Made by a program: the position numbers and the translations under genes | Notes under the pieces: generated by a model | What the model saw: the letters and a program-made list of their open reading frames with translations, nothing else | The model's database searches: none | What the model was told of the DNA's origin: nothing | Shown: positions 53,690 through 62,424 of the stretch, in pieces | How positions within the stretch are numbered: the first letter of the stretch is position 1 | Layout: every line of letters starts with the position of its first letter | DNA from: Proteinivorax tanatarense | Lineage (GTDB): Bacteria; Bacillota; Proteinivoracia; Proteinivoracales; Proteinivoracaceae | Length of the DNA: 64,000 nucleotides | Assembly (NCBI RefSeq): GCF_040267685.1 | Contig: NZ_CP158367.1 | Location: 2,418,001-2,482,000, forward strand | Direction: 5' to 3'

Positions 53690-53827
53690 ATAAAACGACT
53701 CCGGATAAATTTCCGGAGTTAACAGGTTTAATATTAAGTAAGTTCTGCCAATGTGCTGACAGAACTTTATTTGTACCAATACTTTTGGCGACACTTTTTT
53801 AGCACTTCACGTTTTTTATACCCTGTT
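53690..53827 (-). ncRNA. Structured leader with terminator hairpin upstream of the AspT-like gene
   Basis: On the minus strand AACAGG (53822-53827) can pair with CCTGTT (53721-53726) to close a domain. Inside, AAGTTCTGTC pairs with GGCAGAACTT (53740-53767). Directly after comes a GC-rich hairpin (ACTCCGGA / TCCGGAGT, 53698-53719) followed by CGTTTTATT, a terminator shape. This layout suggests an attenuated leader. It matches no riboswitch class I know. Confidence 0.5.
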
Positions 53828-53833
53828 AATTTT

Positions 53834-53861
53834 ATTATACCATTTATTATATGTTTAACAA
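53834..53861 (-). promoter_or_regulatory. Promoter of the AspT-like transporter
   Basis: TTGTTA (53856-53861), 16-bp spacer, TATAAT (53834-53839) on the minus strand. Confidence 0.65.
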
Positions 53862-53949
53862 GGTGGGCCTTCAATCAATGTTTTTTCCATTTCAGTTGTT
53901 ATAATAGAGCCTTAAATCCAGTAATCTGCCATACTCTCACCTTTATTCA

Positions 53950-55185
53950 TTAAGAGTAGTTGGTCTCATAATAAGCCTTATGATAAGTTTTTTTGCCTTT
54001 TCGTATCTTTACACCAGTTTTTAATTGTTCCAAAGTAATAGTACATTTAATAGAGTTAACTTTAGCATCATTAATAAATAATCCTCCTTGATATATTAAT
54101 CGTCTAGCTTCACTTTTAGAAGATGTTATGCCACATTGAACAATTAAATCAATGATACCTATTACATCTCCATCTAAACTATCATCCATAATTTCTGTGG
54201 TAGGTATCAGCGAATCATCCTTTCCAGCTGAAAATAGAGCATGAGAAGCATTTTTAGCATTATAGGCCTCTTGTCGTCCGTGAATCATGCTAGTAAGTTC
54301 ATAGGCTAATACCTCCTTGGCCTTATTTAAATTTTTCCCTGTCCATTTTTCCATTGATTTGATTTCATCAAGAGGTAAAAAAGTAAGCATTCGTAAGCAC
54401 TTAATTACATCAGTATCAGCAATATTTCTCCAATACTGGAAAAATTTAAAAGGAGAGGTTTTGTTAGGATCAAGCCAGACAGCCCCCTTAGCAGTTTTGC
54501 CCATCTTGTTACCTTCAGAGTTTGTTAGTAGTGTGATGGTCATAGCACACGTGTCTTTGCCTAGCTTACGGCGGATTAACTCTCTACCACCTAACATATT
54601 TGACCACTGATCATTTCCACCAATCTGCATATTACACCGATAATTTTTGAATAGATAATAAAAGTCATAAGATTGCATAATCATATAATTTAGCTCTAAA
54701 AACGACAGTCCCTTTTCCAATCTTTGCTTATAACACTCCGCCCTTAACATGTTGTTTACCGAGAAGTTAGCCCCTACTTCACGGAGCATTTCAACGTAGC
54801 TAATATTTAAAAGCCAATGAGCATTATTAACCATTATAGCCTTGTCTTGACCAAAATCAATAAACTTCTCCATCTGCTTTTTGAAACAATCGCAGTTATG
54901 TTGAATTGTTTCAGATGTCATTACAGAACGCAAGTCTGTCCGTCCCGACGGATCACCAATATATCCTGTGCCTCCACCTACAAGAGCAACCGGCTTATTT
55001 CCCGCCATTTGTAAACGTTTCATAAGGCATAATGCCATAAAATGGCCCACATGCAACGAGTCTGCTGTTGGATCAAACCCAATATAAAAAATCGCATCAC
55101 CTTTATTAATAAGCTCTTTAACTTTTTCTTGATCTGTGACTTGAGCTATTAAACCACGCTCCATTAGTTCATCGAAAATTTCCAT
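53950..55185 (-). CDS. tyrS: Tyrosyl-tRNA synthetase
   Basis: 411 residues, normal length for TyrS. The class I motifs are present: a HIGH-like DSLHVGHFMALCLM, the tyrosine/ATP pocket LALVGGGTGYIGDPSG-type stretch (as ALVGGGTGYIGDPSGR), QSYDFYYLFKNY and GGNDQWSNML, and a KMSKS-like GNKMGKTAKG. The C-terminal S4 RNA-binding domain (~345-410, SSKSEARRLIYQGGLFINDA) is complete. It charges tRNA-Tyr in the cytoplasm. ATG with GAAAGGAG. No T-box motif is visible upstream. Confidence 0.96.
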   Translation of the reverse strand: MEIFDELMERGLIAQVTDQEKVKELINKGDAIFYIGFDPTADSLHVGHFMALCLMKRLQMAGNKPVALVGGGTGYIGDPSGRTDLRSVMTSETIQHNCDCFKKQMEKFIDFGQDKAIMVNNAHWLLNISYVEMLREVGANFSVNNMLRAECYKQRLEKGLSFLELNYMIMQSYDFYYLFKNYRCNMQIGGNDQWSNMLGGRELIRRKLGKDTCAMTITLLTNSEGNKMGKTAKGAVWLDPNKTSPFKFFQYWRNIADTDVIKCLRMLTFLPLDEIKSMEKWTGKNLNKAKEVLAYELTSMIHGRQEAYNAKNASHALFSAGKDDSLIPTTEIMDDSLDGDVIGIIDLIVQCGITSSKSEARRLIYQGGLFINDAKVNSIKCTITLEQLKTGVKIRKGKKTYHKAYYETNYS

Positions 55186-55372
55186 AACAGTACTCCTTTC
55201 AAAGTTAATTTATACCCTCCTAAAATATACTAGGGTAATAAGTTTACTTAGTTGCCAGTCTCTCTATTTACTTTAATAGTAAAGTGAAATACCACACCAT
55301 ACTATTGTTAATAACCCCAACTATTCCTAGCTTTTTTGTAATTAGGATGCTTTAAATTTTAGCCTGAAAAAC

Positions 55373-55420
55373 AAAGCAAGTAAAGTCACAAAATGCTACA
55401 TGTGTGACTTTACTTGCTTT
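55373..55420 (-). terminator. Terminator of the TetR unit
   Basis: A perfect 18-bp stem (AAAGCAAGTAAAGTCACA at 55373-55390 and complement at 55403-55420), 12-nt loop; TTTGTTTTT follows on the minus strand. Confidence 0.92.
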
Positions 55421-55425
55421 TCTCC

Positions 55426-55956
55426 TTAATCAATATATCTTAAAATATCATTTGGTAAAGTTTGTTTTATTAACTGAACTAGTTGTTCTTTATCTATTTT
55501 CATACCGTTAACTAGCCATTGACTGATCATATCTGTCCCACCACGACAAGCTATTTCGATAGCAAATTTCATTGTATCATCATTAATATCGGCACCTTTA
55601 CTTTTCAAATACTTTTGATATGTTTTTTTAGTGACAGCTATGTCATAATTGCGAAGGCCATTAATATCTCTGCTTTTATATGCATTTTGTAGTATAATGC
55701 TTTTCCCCTGATAAATGTCAAGATAGCGTAACAATGCCTCTTCCCAAGATAAATCTTCAGTAATACGGTCAAAGCTTTTGCTATAAATTTGAATAAAATA
55801 CCAACTTGCTAGAGCGTATTTGTCTTTAAAATGACGGTAAAAAGTTTTTCTTGAAAGTGACGAATCAGCCACTATCTCACTGACCCGTATATCATCAAGA
55901 TTCTTTTTTTGTAGTAGCTTTTCAAGAGATTTTGCTAGCCTGTTCTTTGTATTCAT
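55426..55956 (-). CDS. TetR/AcrR family transcriptional regulator
   Basis: 176 residues from the ATG at 55956, 7 nt after GGAGAG; an in-frame TTG at 55986 lies before that site. The N-terminal TetR HTH reads VSEIVADSSLSRKTFYRHFKDKYAL, and the C-terminal ligand/dimer domain is of the DhaS/TetR_C type. It follows the 52-aa ORF by 67 bp and is probably in the same transcript, downstream of a SAM riboswitch. Confidence 0.88.
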   Translation of the reverse strand: MNTKNRLAKSLEKLLQKKNLDDIRVSEIVADSSLSRKTFYRHFKDKYALASWYFIQIYSKSFDRITEDLSWEEALLRYLDIYQGKSIILQNAYKSRDINGLRNYDIAVTKKTYQKYLKSKGADINDDTMKFAIEIACRGGTDMISQWLVNGMKIDKEQLVQLIKQTLPNDILRYID

Positions 55957-56023
55957 AATGATCTCTCCGTAAATATTATTGAGCAATAATCAAATAATAG
56001 GTCTAAATCGCTTGGACTTATAT

Positions 56024-56182
56024 TTATTGTTTCTTACACCTAGGATCTTCTATGTCTTTAATATTCATATCCGTTAGCGGCTTTATGAATTTTTTATATC
56101 GTTCTTTTTTAAACTGCTTTAACTCATCTTGATTCAATCCCCTTACTGCTTCTTCTAGTGTTACTTTTTTAATACCTTTCAT
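56024..56182 (-). CDS. 52-aa protein under SAM-riboswitch control
   Basis: A small ORF of 52 codons (starts MKGIKKVTLEEAVRGLNQDE, ends EDPRCKKQ). ATG at 56182 with GAGGATGATGATTA upstream at correct spacing. The product is charged, helical and basic (many Lys), without membrane segment or recognisable domain. It is the first gene after a promoter, an S-box aptamer and an intrinsic terminator. Conservation of its start signals and regulation make it likely real. Confidence 0.72.
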   Translation of the reverse strand: MKGIKKVTLEEAVRGLNQDELKQFKKERYKKFIKPLTDMNIKDIEDPRCKKQ

Positions 56183-56215
56183 TAATCATCATCCTCTCAT
56201 TTTTTACTTTAAATG

Positions 56216-56247
56216 TAAAAATCCTTCCTAACAATAGTTAAGAAGGG
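56216..56247 (-). terminator. Riboswitch expression-platform terminator
   Basis: On the minus strand CCTTCTTAAC (56237-56246) pairs with GTTAGGAAGG (56223-56232) with loop TATT, then ATTTTT. The 5' arm can instead pair with TAAGGAGG (56266-56273), forming an antiterminator that competes with aptamer helix P1. Confidence 0.88.
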
Positions 56248-56265
56248 TTATAATTAAATATTTCA

Positions 56266-56353
56266 CCTCCTTATCGTTGTTAGCTGTACCACCTTGCTTT
56301 GTCACAGGTTGGTGTAGGGTCATTGAGCTAACTCTCTACCCTAACTCTTGATA
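56266..56353 (-). ncRNA. SAM (S-box clan) riboswitch, SAM-I/IV-variant-like
   Basis: The minus-strand RNA contains the S-box core in order: UAUCAAGAG (56345-56353), a P2 arm (TAGGGT at 56338-56343 with ACCCTA at 56315-56320 and inner GAG/CUC), AAUGA, CAACCUG opening P3 (ACCAACCT 56306-56313 with AGGTGGT 56288-56294), AAGGUGGUA, and CGAUAAGG closing P1 (56269-56275). The P2 loop GTTAGCT (56326-56332) is complementary to AGCTAAC (56279-56285), the SAM-clan pseudoknot. The P4 arm of classical SAM-I is absent, as in SAM-I/IV variants. SAM binding should stabilise P1 and allow termination (OFF switch). Confidence 0.85.
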
Positions 56354-56385
56354 GTTTTGGTTATTTTTTTTACAATTTTGTTAAA

Positions 56386-56414
56386 ATGTTAACGCAAAAA
56401 TTCACCTTTGTCAA
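56386..56414 (-). promoter_or_regulatory. Promoter of the SAM-riboswitch transcript
   Basis: TTGACA (56409-56414), 17-bp spacer, TAACAT (56386-56391) on the minus strand; the start point would lie ~25 nt before the aptamer. Confidence 0.82.
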
Positions 56415-56428
56415 ACATAAATTTAGCC

Positions 56429-56448
56429 AAAGTAAATCGCTTTACTTT
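56429..56448 (-). terminator. Possible hairpin at the end of the 56442-57005 gene
   Basis: AAAGTAAA pairs with TTTACTTT around a GCGA tetraloop, overlapping the stop codon; no further T-run. Confidence 0.4.
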
Positions 56449-57005
56449 TCAACTTCTTTTAAAACCCTAGTTAGTAAATGAGGGTGATATTTTCTCACAT
56501 TATCTAATTGTTCTTTGCCAAACTTCTTTGTCCAGTAAATTACGCTCTCCACCAAATCTGAATCATCCTCTGGAATCCCATCAATTTTTTCTGGATACCC
56601 CACAATTTTTATTTGCGACTTCTCATCCAAGTCTAACAGAAAATCTTTGGAGTCACTAACAAAAATTTCTTCATTAGGCTCTATTGCTTCATCTGCTACA
56701 ACTTCTTCTATCCATCTAGTTTTATTTTCTTTAAACTTTTCTCCTGGCAGAACATAGATTGAACCTGATTTCCCAGAATATCTATACTCAAAAGCTCCTT
56801 CAAATCTTTCACACACATAAATCATCCCTGTTTGTCTATCACGACCAATTGCGCAAGTAAAGTCACCACCTACACCACTCAAAAATAATGCACTAATGCC
56901 AATCTCTTTAGTTGCATAAACATATTCAGCACCATGGGTGCTTTTATTTGGCTTAATCAATTTTAGCCCACTAATTTCTGAGCAATGATATACTGATTGC
57001 AACAT
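56442..57005 (-). CDS. Uncharacterised protein with ART-like N-terminus
   Basis: 187 residues from the ATG at 57005, right after GGAGGGG (a frame extending to 57041 starts before that site). The N-terminal pattern SVYHCSEISGLKLIKPNKS then THGAEYVYATKE followed by ALFLS resembles small proteins with an ADP-ribosyltransferase-like or RES-like fold (H-S ... STHG ... YVYAT). No function is known. The C-terminal part (~130-187) is acidic then helical. It lies immediately upstream of the riboswitch unit but is transcribed separately. Confidence 0.7.
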   Translation of the reverse strand: MLQSVYHCSEISGLKLIKPNKSTHGAEYVYATKEIGISALFLSGVGGDFTCAIGRDRQTGMIYVCERFEGAFEYRYSGKSGSIYVLPGEKFKENKTRWIEEVVADEAIEPNEEIFVSDSKDFLLDLDEKSQIKIVGYPEKIDGIPEDDSDLVESVIYWTKKFGKEQLDNVRKYHPHLLTRVLKEVEK

Positions 57006-57374
57006 TTGAGCCCCTCCATTTATAGAATTAAAAAAACTCACAACGCCTGATATGACAACGTTTTTTTAGCACCTAATGGGAGTGTTGTTCTGAGCTTAAG
57101 GCGAATAGCCTTAAATTGCTTTAATTTTTGCTAGTGTTCTTATACTACATTTGCCAAGAAATCTCCTCTTTATTGATCGAATTTTTTATATCCTTTTTTC
57201 TATGATATCCAACAAAAATAGCTAAAACCCTATCAAAAGATTTTAGCTAATACGTACCTTTCTTTAAAGTTTAAACTTAATCAGCGAGACTTTTTATTGG
57301 CTACTGATTAATCACTAGGATTCCTTTGATCAACTTACATTTTTTATGTTAACTGTAATTATAAATTGGAGTTT
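57006..57374. other. Intergenic region with two hairpins
   Basis: 369 bp without an ORF. TAGCTAAAA/TTTTAGCTA (57219-57249) followed by TTTTTG on the minus strand is a plausible terminator of the ABC operon. TTAATCAG/CTGATTAA (57277-57311) is a second, weaker hairpin. The remainder would contain the promoter of the 56442-57005 gene. Confidence 0.55.
57219..57249 (-). terminator. Terminator of the ABC/GntR operon
   Basis: TAGCTAAAA (57219-57227) pairs with TTTTAGCTA (57241-57249); the minus strand then reads TTTTTG. Confidence 0.7.
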
Positions 57375-59093
57375 TCAACCAGATAATTTGCTATAAAGTC
57401 CAGTATAAACTCCAGCTCTTGTTAGCAGTTCGTCATGGTTACCTCTTTCTATTATTTGCCCATGCTCCACCACTAAAATACTGTCTGAATTTTTGATTGT
57501 AGATAACCTGTGAGCTATAATTACAGTTGTTTTATTTTGCATAAGGTTGCTAAAAGCATTTTGAACTAATTTTTCTGATTCATTATCTAAAGAGGAGGTA
57601 GCTTCATCAAGTAGCAATATTGGAGCATCTTTGACTATAGCTCTAGCTATTGCTATCCTTTGTTTTTGACCACCAGACAAAAATATCCCCCTTTCACCCA
57701 CCATTGTATCATAGCCATTTTCAAGGCTTGAAATAAAGTCATGGGCGTTTGCTGCTTTTGCCGCTGCAAAAATTTCGCAATCTGATGCATCTTTTTTGCC
57801 ATATGATATGTTCTCTTTGACAGTACCGTTAAAAAGATATGGATCTTGAGGTACATATGCCATCAAGCTGCGAAGGCTGTCGATTGAGTAGTCATGGCCC
57901 ATTTCGCCAAAATAAGATATGCTTCCATCTTGTGGTTGGTATAATCCGAGTAACAGCTTAAATATAGTGCTTTTCCCTCCACCACTAGGTCCTACTATAG
58001 CTACAGTTCCACCCTCTCTTACTTCAAAGGAGATATTATTTAAAACAGTATCTGTGCAGTTATATGAAAAACTAACATTTTCTACTGCTATAGCATTATT
58101 ATTATTTAAGGCCGGCATCTTTTTGAAATGGGTAGGTTCTTCCTCCATTTCTAACAATTCATTTACCCTGTCAAGTCCGGCAAAAGATTCTTGAACTTGA
58201 TTTAAAAACTCTCCTAAGCTTTGAAAAAATATCCTAACACCATGTTGTAGCTGGTTAATAGCTAACACTTGACCAAAAGTAAAGTCTCCCTTTTCCTTCA
58301 TTATAAAAATACTGGCTATAGCTATAAAACCGATAGCAGAAAAGGTCCTTAAAAAACTATTTAACCCACGCATAACAGCACTAATTTCAACTCTTTTTGA
58401 TACAGCTTTATAAACAGATTTGTTCTTTTGCTCATACCTTCTAGCCATTTTATTTTTCAAGTTATATAGTTTTATAACTGAAGCTCCAGTAATTATATCA
58501 GAGATAGCTGTAGTTGTAGAAGATAACTTTTTTTGTACTTTATCACTACTTTCTTTCATAGGGTTAATAAATAAACTGCTAATACCAAGTGTTATAAGGT
58601 TCCAGGTTAAAAGACCTAAGGCAAGTTTCCAGTTTAATATGAACATATATGTTATACACGCTATTCCGACTAAAAATGTACCAGTTATATTAAGAAGATA
58701 TTCTGTTAAAGATTTTTCCAAAACTTGAATGTCATTTGTCACTCTAGATATAAAGTCGCCACTATGACCTTGGCTATGATTTTGAATAGATATTTTAAGC
58801 ATTTTATTAAATGCTTTAGCTCTTAAAAAACTAATAGCTTTTATAGAGGAAACTCTGATTAAAATATGTCCTATCAAAACAAGTATTGTAAGAAAAAAAG
58901 TCAAGGCTATTAATCCGTAAACTGCGTTTAAAACTAAACTTATGTCCTGTGCTATAATACCATCAAAAATGACTAAATATATAGTTGCTATAAAAATTTG
59001 ATTTAAATTCAACATAGATATACAAACAAGCCCAATAGAATACCTTAATCTATTTCCCTTTAACAAACTATATAAATTTTTAATTCCCTGCAC
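57375..59093 (-). CDS. ABC exporter, half-transporter (multidrug type)
   Basis: 572 residues: six-helix ABC transporter domain (~15-310) and an ATPase domain with Walker A GPSGGGKST, signature LSGGQKQRIAIARA, Walker B PILLLDEATSSLD and the His switch AHRLS. GTG start with GGAGGGG; the GTG overlaps the upstream stop by one base. With its neighbour it forms a BmrCD/YheIH-type heterodimer that exports lipophilic compounds or peptides. Confidence 0.94.
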   Translation of the reverse strand: MQGIKNLYSLLKGNRLRYSIGLVCISMLNLNQIFIATIYLVIFDGIIAQDISLVLNAVYGLIALTFFLTILVLIGHILIRVSSIKAISFLRAKAFNKMLKISIQNHSQGHSGDFISRVTNDIQVLEKSLTEYLLNITGTFLVGIACITYMFILNWKLALGLLTWNLITLGISSLFINPMKESSDKVQKKLSSTTTAISDIITGASVIKLYNLKNKMARRYEQKNKSVYKAVSKRVEISAVMRGLNSFLRTFSAIGFIAIASIFIMKEKGDFTFGQVLAINQLQHGVRIFFQSLGEFLNQVQESFAGLDRVNELLEMEEEPTHFKKMPALNNNNAIAVENVSFSYNCTDTVLNNISFEVREGGTVAIVGPSGGGKSTIFKLLLGLYQPQDGSISYFGEMGHDYSIDSLRSLMAYVPQDPYLFNGTVKENISYGKKDASDCEIFAAAKAANAHDFISSLENGYDTMVGERGIFLSGGQKQRIAIARAIVKDAPILLLDEATSSLDNESEKLVQNAFSNLMQNKTTVIIAHRLSTIKNSDSILVVEHGQIIERGNHDELLTRAGVYTGLYSKLSG

Positions 59094-60814
59094 TAAGCCA
59101 CCCCTCCTTTTCTACTATCAAACTGCTTGTGATACAGATTATGGTAAACCCCTTTCTTATTCAGAAGTTCTTTATGGTTTCCTTCTTCAACTATATTGCC
59201 TTTGTCTAGCACCAATATTCTATCAGCGTTGATTATTGTGGAGAGTCTATGAGCAATTACTATGCTCGTGCTTCCTATCAACACATTGTCCAATGCCTTT
59301 TGCACTAGCGCTTCTGATTCTGTGTCTAAAGAAGAAGTAGCTTCATCTAAAAGTAGAAGATCTGGCTCCTTTAAAAGAGCTCTAGCTATAGCTAACCTTT
59401 GCTTTTGTCCACCTGAGTAATTATCCCCCTTTTCTTCTACCACAGTATCATATCCGTTCGGTTGCTTTTTAATGAACTCATGGGCATTTGCTATAGTAGC
59501 AGCTTTTATTAACTGCGTTTCAGTACAATTTTCACAAACCATGGTTAAGTTTTCTCGTATTGTAGTGGGAAAAAGAAAAGTTTCTTGGCTAACAGTAGAT
59601 ATATTAGACCTTAACTTATCCAAATTCCAGCTTTCAATATCTTTTTCAAACATATCAATTTTTCCTTGATAGTTTGTGTAAAAGCCAGTTAAGAGCTTAA
59701 ATATTGTAGACTTCCCGCTGCCACTAGAACCTACTAAAGCCACAGTTTCACCTTTTTTTACTTTAAAACTTAAGTTTTTTAAGACAGAGTTATCATCATA
59801 ACCAAAAGTTAAGTTTTTCACTTCAACTAATGTCGATGCATCTTTAACATCAAATGATTCGCCATTCTTTCTTTCATCTTCTTCATTTAACAAATCATAA
59901 ATTCTTTTAAGACCCTGCATGGATGCTTTGTAGCTACCATAATGACTCGGAAGTTGGGCAAGGGGAAAAGTCAGGTTGTTTAATAGATTGATAAATGCCA
60001 ACAACTCTCCAGGAGTTAAGGAACCTCTAACTGTTAAATAACCTCCTAAACCAAAAGTTACAACAAAGGGCAAAAATGATATACCCACAGTAAAACTTTC
60101 TAAAACAGCCCTTTTTTTCGCTAATTCTATTCCTCTATTCATAGAGGTTTCTACTTGTTTACTAAACTTATCTCTCATAAGATCTTCTAGGTTAAATGCT
60201 TTAACTATAGATATTCCACCTAAAATATCTTGAGTGGTATTGTTCATATTAGATAGTTCATCTTGCTGCTCTTTACTAAACTTAGAAATAGGCTTACCTA
60301 AAAAGAAAGTTGTACTGAATAATAGAGGTAGCACCGCTATACTGATTATTGTAAGCTGCCAGTTTAAATAAAGAAGATAAACAAAGGAGACTAGCGCCAA
60401 TAGCGGCCTAGATACTAGCAAATAAGCATCATGATTGAGAAACTGACTAACCATTTGAAGATCATTTGTAAGCTTTGACATGCTATCTCCAGAGTGCATT
60501 TTATCTAGCTTATATTGTGGAAGGGCTAGCAATTTTTGCGTCCCCTCTTTTCTCAGGGTGTAAGTTATAGCTTCACTTATTTTGCCAACGGACAGGGTTT
60601 GGCCGCTTATACACAATGCCAAAAATACTGCAGTTAAAACTAAAATTCCAAGGTATAGATAAAAAGAATCTTGAGCTTGCATTAAAGAGCTGTCTATTAA
60701 GACTTTTAAAGATTGGGCCATTGCTAACGTAAAAATCAATTCTCCAATTAAACACATACCCGCTAAAAAATAATACCCTTTTAAGTTAGGCAATCTACTT
60801 ATCAGTTTCTTCAA
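59093..60814 (-). CDS. ABC exporter, half-transporter (multidrug type)
   Basis: 573 residues with the same design: six TM helices, Walker A GSSGSGKST, signature YSGGQKQRLAIARA (Tyr replacing the usual Leu), Walker B DLLLLDEATSSLD and AHRLS. Start TTG at 60814 with GAGGGG. It is translationally coupled to the second half-transporter. Confidence 0.94.
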   Translation of the reverse strand: MKKLISRLPNLKGYYFLAGMCLIGELIFTLAMAQSLKVLIDSSLMQAQDSFYLYLGILVLTAVFLALCISGQTLSVGKISEAITYTLRKEGTQKLLALPQYKLDKMHSGDSMSKLTNDLQMVSQFLNHDAYLLVSRPLLALVSFVYLLYLNWQLTIISIAVLPLLFSTTFFLGKPISKFSKEQQDELSNMNNTTQDILGGISIVKAFNLEDLMRDKFSKQVETSMNRGIELAKKRAVLESFTVGISFLPFVVTFGLGGYLTVRGSLTPGELLAFINLLNNLTFPLAQLPSHYGSYKASMQGLKRIYDLLNEEDERKNGESFDVKDASTLVEVKNLTFGYDDNSVLKNLSFKVKKGETVALVGSSGSGKSTIFKLLTGFYTNYQGKIDMFEKDIESWNLDKLRSNISTVSQETFLFPTTIRENLTMVCENCTETQLIKAATIANAHEFIKKQPNGYDTVVEEKGDNYSGGQKQRLAIARALLKEPDLLLLDEATSSLDTESEALVQKALDNVLIGSTSIVIAHRLSTIINADRILVLDKGNIVEEGNHKELLNKKGVYHNLYHKQFDSRKGGVA

Positions 60815-60856
60815 TTCAATCCACCCCTCACCTTTTTAACATTGCATAACATATAC

Positions 60857-61546
60857 TTACTTTATTAACTTCCGCATCCAATATAAAACTACACTAATAA
60901 GAAACATAGTTGCAAAGATTGATCCAAGCAAAGTTAGGTTTGGAAAATTTATGTTGAAGTTAATTACTGTGAATTCCAGCCTACTTTTCCATAATAGGTT
61001 AACAAATGATAAAAACAAAAAGTTAAAAGCAATAAACAGATTGCGCTTTATTTTGTTAAGCTTTATGATTCCAATCCCAACTGCCCATCCACCAACATAG
61101 TAACACATGATAATTAAGCTTAAAGAAAAAATATGGGCAATCCAAAAGGATGATGTTTCTAAAAAACTTAAACTGCTAATAGTAGCTGTAAAGCCAGTTA
61201 ATTGACTAACTATTTTGAAGAATATAGTAATAACTGTGGAAAGTAACACTATGCTTAGAGATAAATCTACTGCTGCAATTGTAGAGCTTATAAAATATTC
61301 TTTTCTGGTGATCCCATTTTTAATGAAATGCTTGAAATAGACTTGAGATGTTAGTAACCCGGTAATTAGCATGAAAATACATGCAGCACCAAAAATATTT
61401 TCCAAAAAGTTTATATTGTTGCTAGTGTCATAAGGATTAAAGAAAAAAATTGTTGCTTGAATAATAAACATTACGCCTATAAACCATAAAACCCAAATCA
61501 TTTGTTTTTTGTATAAATACCAAGCTAAACTTAATTTTCTACTCAT
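60857..61546 (-). CDS. ABC-2-like membrane protein (YtrC/D-like position)
   Basis: 229 residues, six membrane helices, no clear motif. Its ATG overlaps the ATPase stop in an ATGA, so it is the permease partner of that ATPase. The gene order GntR, ATPase, permease matches ytr-type operons induced by cell-wall antibiotics. Confidence 0.8.
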   Translation of the reverse strand: MSRKLSLAWYLYKKQMIWVLWFIGVMFIIQATIFFFNPYDTSNNINFLENIFGAACIFMLITGLLTSQVYFKHFIKNGITRKEYFISSTIAAVDLSLSIVLLSTVITIFFKIVSQLTGFTATISSLSFLETSSFWIAHIFSLSLIIMCYYVGGWAVGIGIIKLNKIKRNLFIAFNFLFLSFVNLLWKSRLEFTVINFNINFPNLTLLGSIFATMFLISVVLYWMRKLIK

Positions 61547-62424
61547 AATGATTGATCCTCCCTTGTCAAGTTAGAAAACAGTTCGTGTAAAGATACTGGA
61601 CTAATTTCAAGACCTTTATATGGCCCCTTTGCACCCTCAAGTTGCTCAATATTATCTAATATCATTACTGATTTTATGCCCCCAAGCTGCTTGTCACTTA
61701 ATTTTTTCTTATCGTTTACAAACTTATCAACTTGTTTGTATCCTCCAGTTACCTTCGCCCCCATACTAATCACTTGGTTATAGTCGTCATCGATAACTAT
61801 TCTGCCATTGTCTAAAATAAGCACATGGTCAAAAAGATATTCCATTTCTGATACTATATGTGTTGATAAAATAAAAGTCCTTTGACAACGCTTTTGTTCT
61901 TTTAATATTTCTTGATAGAATAAATCTCTAGTAAAGAAGTCCATACCTATATACGCCTCATCAAAAATCGTGATAGGTGAACCACTAGCAAGGCCTACAG
62001 TTGCATTAAGCGCCGAAATCTTTCCCATCGACAGATCATAAATAGGTTTATTTAAAGGCAGCTTAAATATAGAAGCTAAATCGTTGGCATAGTCTAAATC
62101 AAAATTAGGACGAAAACTATTATTAAATTTAAAATAGTCAGCTACTAGTTCATTTTTATAATAAAAGTTATTGCCAAAGTATATATAAGGAATTATTTTT
62201 TCATTTTCATAAACATTTTTATCACCCACCGTTACCGAACCTGTTGAAGGAGATAAAAATGATGCTAACAATGAAAGTAAAGTTGTCTTTCCAGCACCAT
62301 TTTTTCCTAATAACCCATAAATTTTGCCATAATTAATTGTAAGATAAATATCCTTAAGGACTTCAGTGTTTTGATATTTAAGTGTTACATTTTCAAAACG
62401 CACATCAAAATTCATCACATTCAC
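61543..62424 (-). CDS. ABC transporter ATP-binding protein (YtrB/YxlF-like)
   Basis: 293 residues. Walker A GKNGAGKT and the His switch STHIVSEMEYL are normal. The signature is degenerate (LSMGKISAL instead of LSGGQ), and the Walker B is ITIFDEAYIGMD. Such deviations are common in YtrB-type ATPases. It overlaps the GntR gene by 20 bp. A C-terminal ~75-residue extension is present. Confidence 0.9.
   Translation of the reverse strand: MNVMNFDVRFENVTLKYQNTEVLKDIYLTINYGKIYGLLGKNGAGKTTLLSLLASFLSPSTGSVTVGDKNVYENEKIIPYIYFGNNFYYKNELVADYFKFNNSFRPNFDLDYANDLASIFKLPLNKPIYDLSMGKISALNATVGLASGSPITIFDEAYIGMDFFTRDLFYQEILKEQKRCQRTFILSTHIVSEMEYLFDHVLILDNGRIVIDDDYNQVISMGAKVTGGYKQVDKFVNDKKKLSDKQLGGIKSVMILDNIEQLEGAKGPYKGLEISPVSLHELFSNLTREDQSL

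Noticed and set aside
55186-55372. T-box regulating tyrS
   Set aside because: No GGGTGGTACCGCG-like box or specifier structure could be found upstream of tyrS.
56266-56353. T-box leader, because of AAGGTGGTAC
   Set aside because: The T-box stem I and specifier loop are missing, while the S-box core motifs and pseudoknot fit in order.
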